Assembly (NCBI RefSeq): GCF_001905005.1
Contig: NZ_LWKZ01000025.1
Coordinates: forward strand, 310,001 to 374,000
Length of the DNA: 64,000 bases
Origin: Streptomyces sp. CB02923
GTDB lineage: Bacteria > Actinomycetota > Actinomycetes > Streptomycetales > Streptomycetaceae
Direction of reading: 5' to 3'
Position 1 is the stretch's first letter, and the number at the start of each line of letters is the position of its first letter. A program made the position numbers and the translations under genes. Below, piece by piece: positions 62,901 through 64,000 of the stretch. The notes beneath the pieces are model-generated. The model was given only the letters and a program-made list of their open reading frames with translations. It had not been told where the DNA came from and searched no databases.

Positions 62901-63768
62901 GGTACGCCTCGGGCGCCAGGATCAGCACCAGCAGGCCCGTGTACAGGTCCAGGTCCCCGTGCACGAGCCGCATCCCGATGCCGACCGCGACCAGCGCGAC
63001 CGAGATCGTGGCGAGCAGCTCCAGCGCGAAGGAGGACAGGAAGGCGATCCGCAGCGTACGCAGGGTGGCGCGGCGGTATTCACCGGTGATGGCGCGGATG
63101 GACGCCGCCTGCGCCTTGGCCCGGCCGAAGACCTTCAGTGTGGGCAGCCCGGCCACGACGTCCAGGAAGTGCCCCGACAGCCGCGACAGCAGCTGCCACT
63201 GACGCTCCATACGGTTCTGCGTGGCCCAGCCGATGAGGACCATGAACAGCGGGATCAGCGGCAGCGTCACGACGATCGTCGCGGCCGAGATCCAGTCGCC
63301 GGCGACGATCCGCGCCAGCACCGCGACGGGCACGACGACCGCCAGGCCCAGCTGTGGCAGGTAGCGCGCGAAGTAGTCGTCGAGGGCGTCGATCCCGCGG
63401 GTGGCCAGCGTGGTGAGTTCACCGGAACGCTGGGTGCTCAGCCACCCCGGTCCCAGGCCGGCCGCCGCCCGCGTCAGCAGCCGCGTCCGCAGCTCGGACT
63501 TGACCGCCGCGCTCGCCCGGTGCGCGGCCAGTTCCGTCAGCCAGGCCACCAGCCCCCGGCCTACGGAGACCAGCGCGAGCAGCAGTACGGGTGTGCTCAG
63601 GTCGCCGAGTCCGAGGTCGCGCTGGAAGGCACCGACGACGATATCGGCGATGAGCATGGCCTGGCCGATGACCAGGCCCGAGCCGGCCAGCCCGAGGACC
63701 ATCACCGCGGCGAGGAAGAAGCGGGTGGCGCGGGCGTGACGCAGCAGGCGCGGGTCGACGGGTTTCAC
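59974..63768 (-). CDS. cydDC: Fused CydDC heterodimeric ABC exporter for thiols
   Basis: 1264-aa single polypeptide joining CydD (about 1-570) and CydC (about 700-1245), each with a six-segment membrane domain and an ATPase. CydD: Walker A LVGPSGAGKTT, signature GLSAGQRQRLALAR, Walker B PILLLDEPTANLD. CydC: VVGPSGSGKTT, LSGGQRQRLALAR, VLVLDEPAEHLD. CydDC exports glutathione/cysteine or heme-related compounds and is required for bd oxidase assembly. The linker between halves has 33-bp repeats (AGAVRIGAGEA). GTG 63768 lies inside a parS site and is preceded at proper distance by GGGAGAGG; TTG 63777 is an alternative. Downstream partner of cydB. Confidence 0.95.
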   Translation of the reverse strand: MKPVDPRLLRHARATRFFLAAVMVLGLAGSGLVIGQAMLIADIVVGAFQRDLGLGDLSTPVLLLALVSVGRGLVAWLTELAAHRASAAVKSELRTRLLTRAAAGLGPGWLSTQRSGELTTLATRGIDALDDYFARYLPQLGLAVVVPVAVLARIVAGDWISAATIVVTLPLIPLFMVLIGWATQNRMERQWQLLSRLSGHFLDVVAGLPTLKVFGRAKAQAASIRAITGEYRRATLRTLRIAFLSSFALELLATISVALVAVGIGMRLVHGDLDLYTGLLVLILAPEAYLPLRQVGAQYHAAAEGLAAAEEIFAVLETPLRTTGDEPPPDSTALSVEGLVVRHPGRGEPSLPETSFEVRPGETVALVGPSGAGKTTLLNVLLGFAAPAAGRVRVGGRDLAAIDPEDWRRRIAWVAQRPYLFAGTIADNVRLARPDADDAAVRAALRDAGALDFVSALPDGAETELGEGGSGLSAGQRQRLALARAFLADRPILLLDEPTANLDGETEEGIVEAVRRLAAGRTVLLVVHRPALLAVADRTVRLGAPVSRTGRTGDTADGVVRSHAAEAGPGGGAGAVRIGAGEAAGAVRIGAGEAAGAVSVGAVEARQDGETEAARAGLASPGADDGPDDGSDGPRNDAHREGTGEGRNDAHDEGPDVVPGVRRQASARIRGLARARWGRLGLALLLGSLALGSAVGLMATSGWLISRAAQHPPVLYLMVAVTATRAFGIGRAAFRYAERLVAHDAVFRMLADVRVAVFRRLERLAPAGLRQRSSGDLLSRLVADVDAVQDYFLRWLLPVGAAVVVGVGSVGFTAWLLPEAGAVLAAGLLLAGVGVPALSAALARRAERQLSPARGELSARVLDLLTGTAELTVSGALTSRIDRTRRADRELTRIASRSAAAAGAGAGLSALLCGLTVAAAAVVGVQAVHGGRLAGVCLAVVVLVPLAAFEAVAGLPLAVQYRQRTRRAAERVFEVLDAPEPVREPAGPAAVPAPETPFPLVVEDLTARYPGQRVPALDGVGFTLPAGRRLAVVGPSGSGKTTLAQVLLRFLDRESGAYTLSGVDAAAVDGDAVRRQVGLCAQDAHLFDSSIRENLRLARAESGEDDLWDALARARLADWVRSLPDGLDTMVGEHGARLSGGQRQRLALARALLADFPVLVLDEPAEHLDLATADALTADLLAATEGRTTVLITHRLEGLAAVDEVLVLDAGRPVQHGTYAELAAADGPFRRMRERERAVDARAGEGREEGRVADGHLAGVGPVR

Positions 63769-63775
63769 GTGAAAC
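63762..63775. other. parS: parS (ParB binding site)
   Basis: GTTTCACGTGAAAC, a perfect 14-bp match to the Streptomyces parS consensus. It overlaps the first codons of cydDC (GTG start at 63766-63768). Such sites cluster around oriC and nucleate the ParB segregation complex. Confidence 0.92.
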
Positions 63776-63801
63776 AACCTCTCCCGGGCGGAAGTTGATC
63801 A

Positions 63802-63825
63802 GTGGGGCCCCGGCCGGGGCCCCAC
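63802..63825. terminator. Perfect GC palindrome between cydB and cydDC
   Basis: Bases 63802-63825 read identically on both strands (arm GTGGGGCCCCGG). On the minus strand it lies 15 bp after the cydB stop and 34 bp before the cydDC start, so it may terminate or attenuate readthrough from cydAB. Confidence 0.6.
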
Positions 63826-63839
63826 CGGGTGGAGCCTTC

Positions 63840-64000
63840 CTAGTGGGCGTCGGCGATGTGCTGCGTACCGATCCGCTTGCGGAAGACCCAGTAGGTCCAG
63901 CCCTGGTAGAGCAGGACGATCGGGGTGGCGATGCCCGCGCACCACGTCATGATCTTCAACGTGTACGCGCTGGACGAGGCGTTGGAGACCGTGAGGTTCC
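63840..64000 (-). CDS. cydB: Cytochrome bd ubiquinol oxidase subunit II, C-terminal end (truncated by window)
   Basis: The last 53 codons of CydB run in from the right edge. The sequence NLTVSNASSSAYTLKIMTW...IVLLYQGWTYWVFRKRIG is the typical end of subunit II, including the last membrane segment. Its stop is TAG at 63840-63842. With CydA it forms the high-affinity, bd-type terminal oxidase. The fused CydDC gene follows after a hairpin, the normal cydAB-CD order. Confidence 0.93.
   Translation of the reverse strand, partial: NLTVSNASSSAYTLKIMTWCAGIATPIVLLYQGWTYWVFRKRIGTQHIADAH

Noticed and set aside
60001..63798. 1265-codon open frame on the plus strand
   Set aside because: Antisense to cydDC; open only because stop codons are rare in high-GC DNA. 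Composition is Gln/Arg/Gly/His low complexity.

Overview
The window looks like chromosomal DNA of a Streptomyces or very close relative. It is strongly GC-rich, coding third positions are almost all G or C, GTG and TTG starts are common, and the gene set is typical of the genus: a Sco/ECuC/CopCD/DyP copper set, SpoIIE-type phosphatase, SAV_915 and DUF5926 proteins, a fused CydDC transporter, PspAB next to HtpX. From memory the gene order resembles the core region of S. coelicolor around serS and cydABCD. A perfect parS site (63762-63775) and a cluster of consensus DnaA boxes (25459-25780) both argue for a position in the central, oriC-side part of the chromosome.

Layout. 1-1407: truncated triterpene cyclase with an unusual active-site pattern. 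1739-3482: an AT-richer three-gene cassette (dual-OB protein plus two different DUF488 proteins) ending just before the 3' end of a tRNA-Ser gene; this is the best candidate for a poorly described system. 3698-11180: HtrA-like protease, glycerophosphodiesterase, anti-sigma-like ATPase, SEC-C/DUF5926 protein, secreted protein and primase/polymerase-like protein. 11828-17095: GAF/SpoIIE phosphatase, aminopeptidase P, TetR regulator, second anti-sigma-like ATPase. 17399-24410: copper-trafficking set (membrane protein, YcnI, Sco, ECuC, CopCD, DtpA) followed by a small collagen-like ORF. 24455-28281: pheA, DnaA-box region, serS and a HAD phosphatase. 28612-38910: regulators paired with transporters, a rhomboid-like protein and a diaminopimelate decarboxylase. 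39017-43383: VOC protein and a four-gene ABC-2 operon. 43629-48613: tightly coupled operon of an M24 peptidase-like protein, an alpha/beta hydrolase-SDR fusion, a PF10118 metal-dependent hydrolase and a MerR regulator. 48762-51871: secreted peptide and a carotenoid oxygenase/membrane-protein pair divergent from a PadR regulator. 52187-57679: PspAB, HtpX, F420-type oxidoreductase, HAD phosphatase, LytM-type peptidase. 57972-64000: GAF histidine kinase, fused CydDC exporter and the end of cydB.

A second theme is short tandem repeats (17-41 bp units, plus in-frame hexanucleotide, collagen-like and Gly-rich repeats) at gene 3' ends, between genes and in disordered linkers. In two cases the last codons and stop of a gene are themselves the first repeat unit. 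This suggests repeated local slippage or duplication in this strain.
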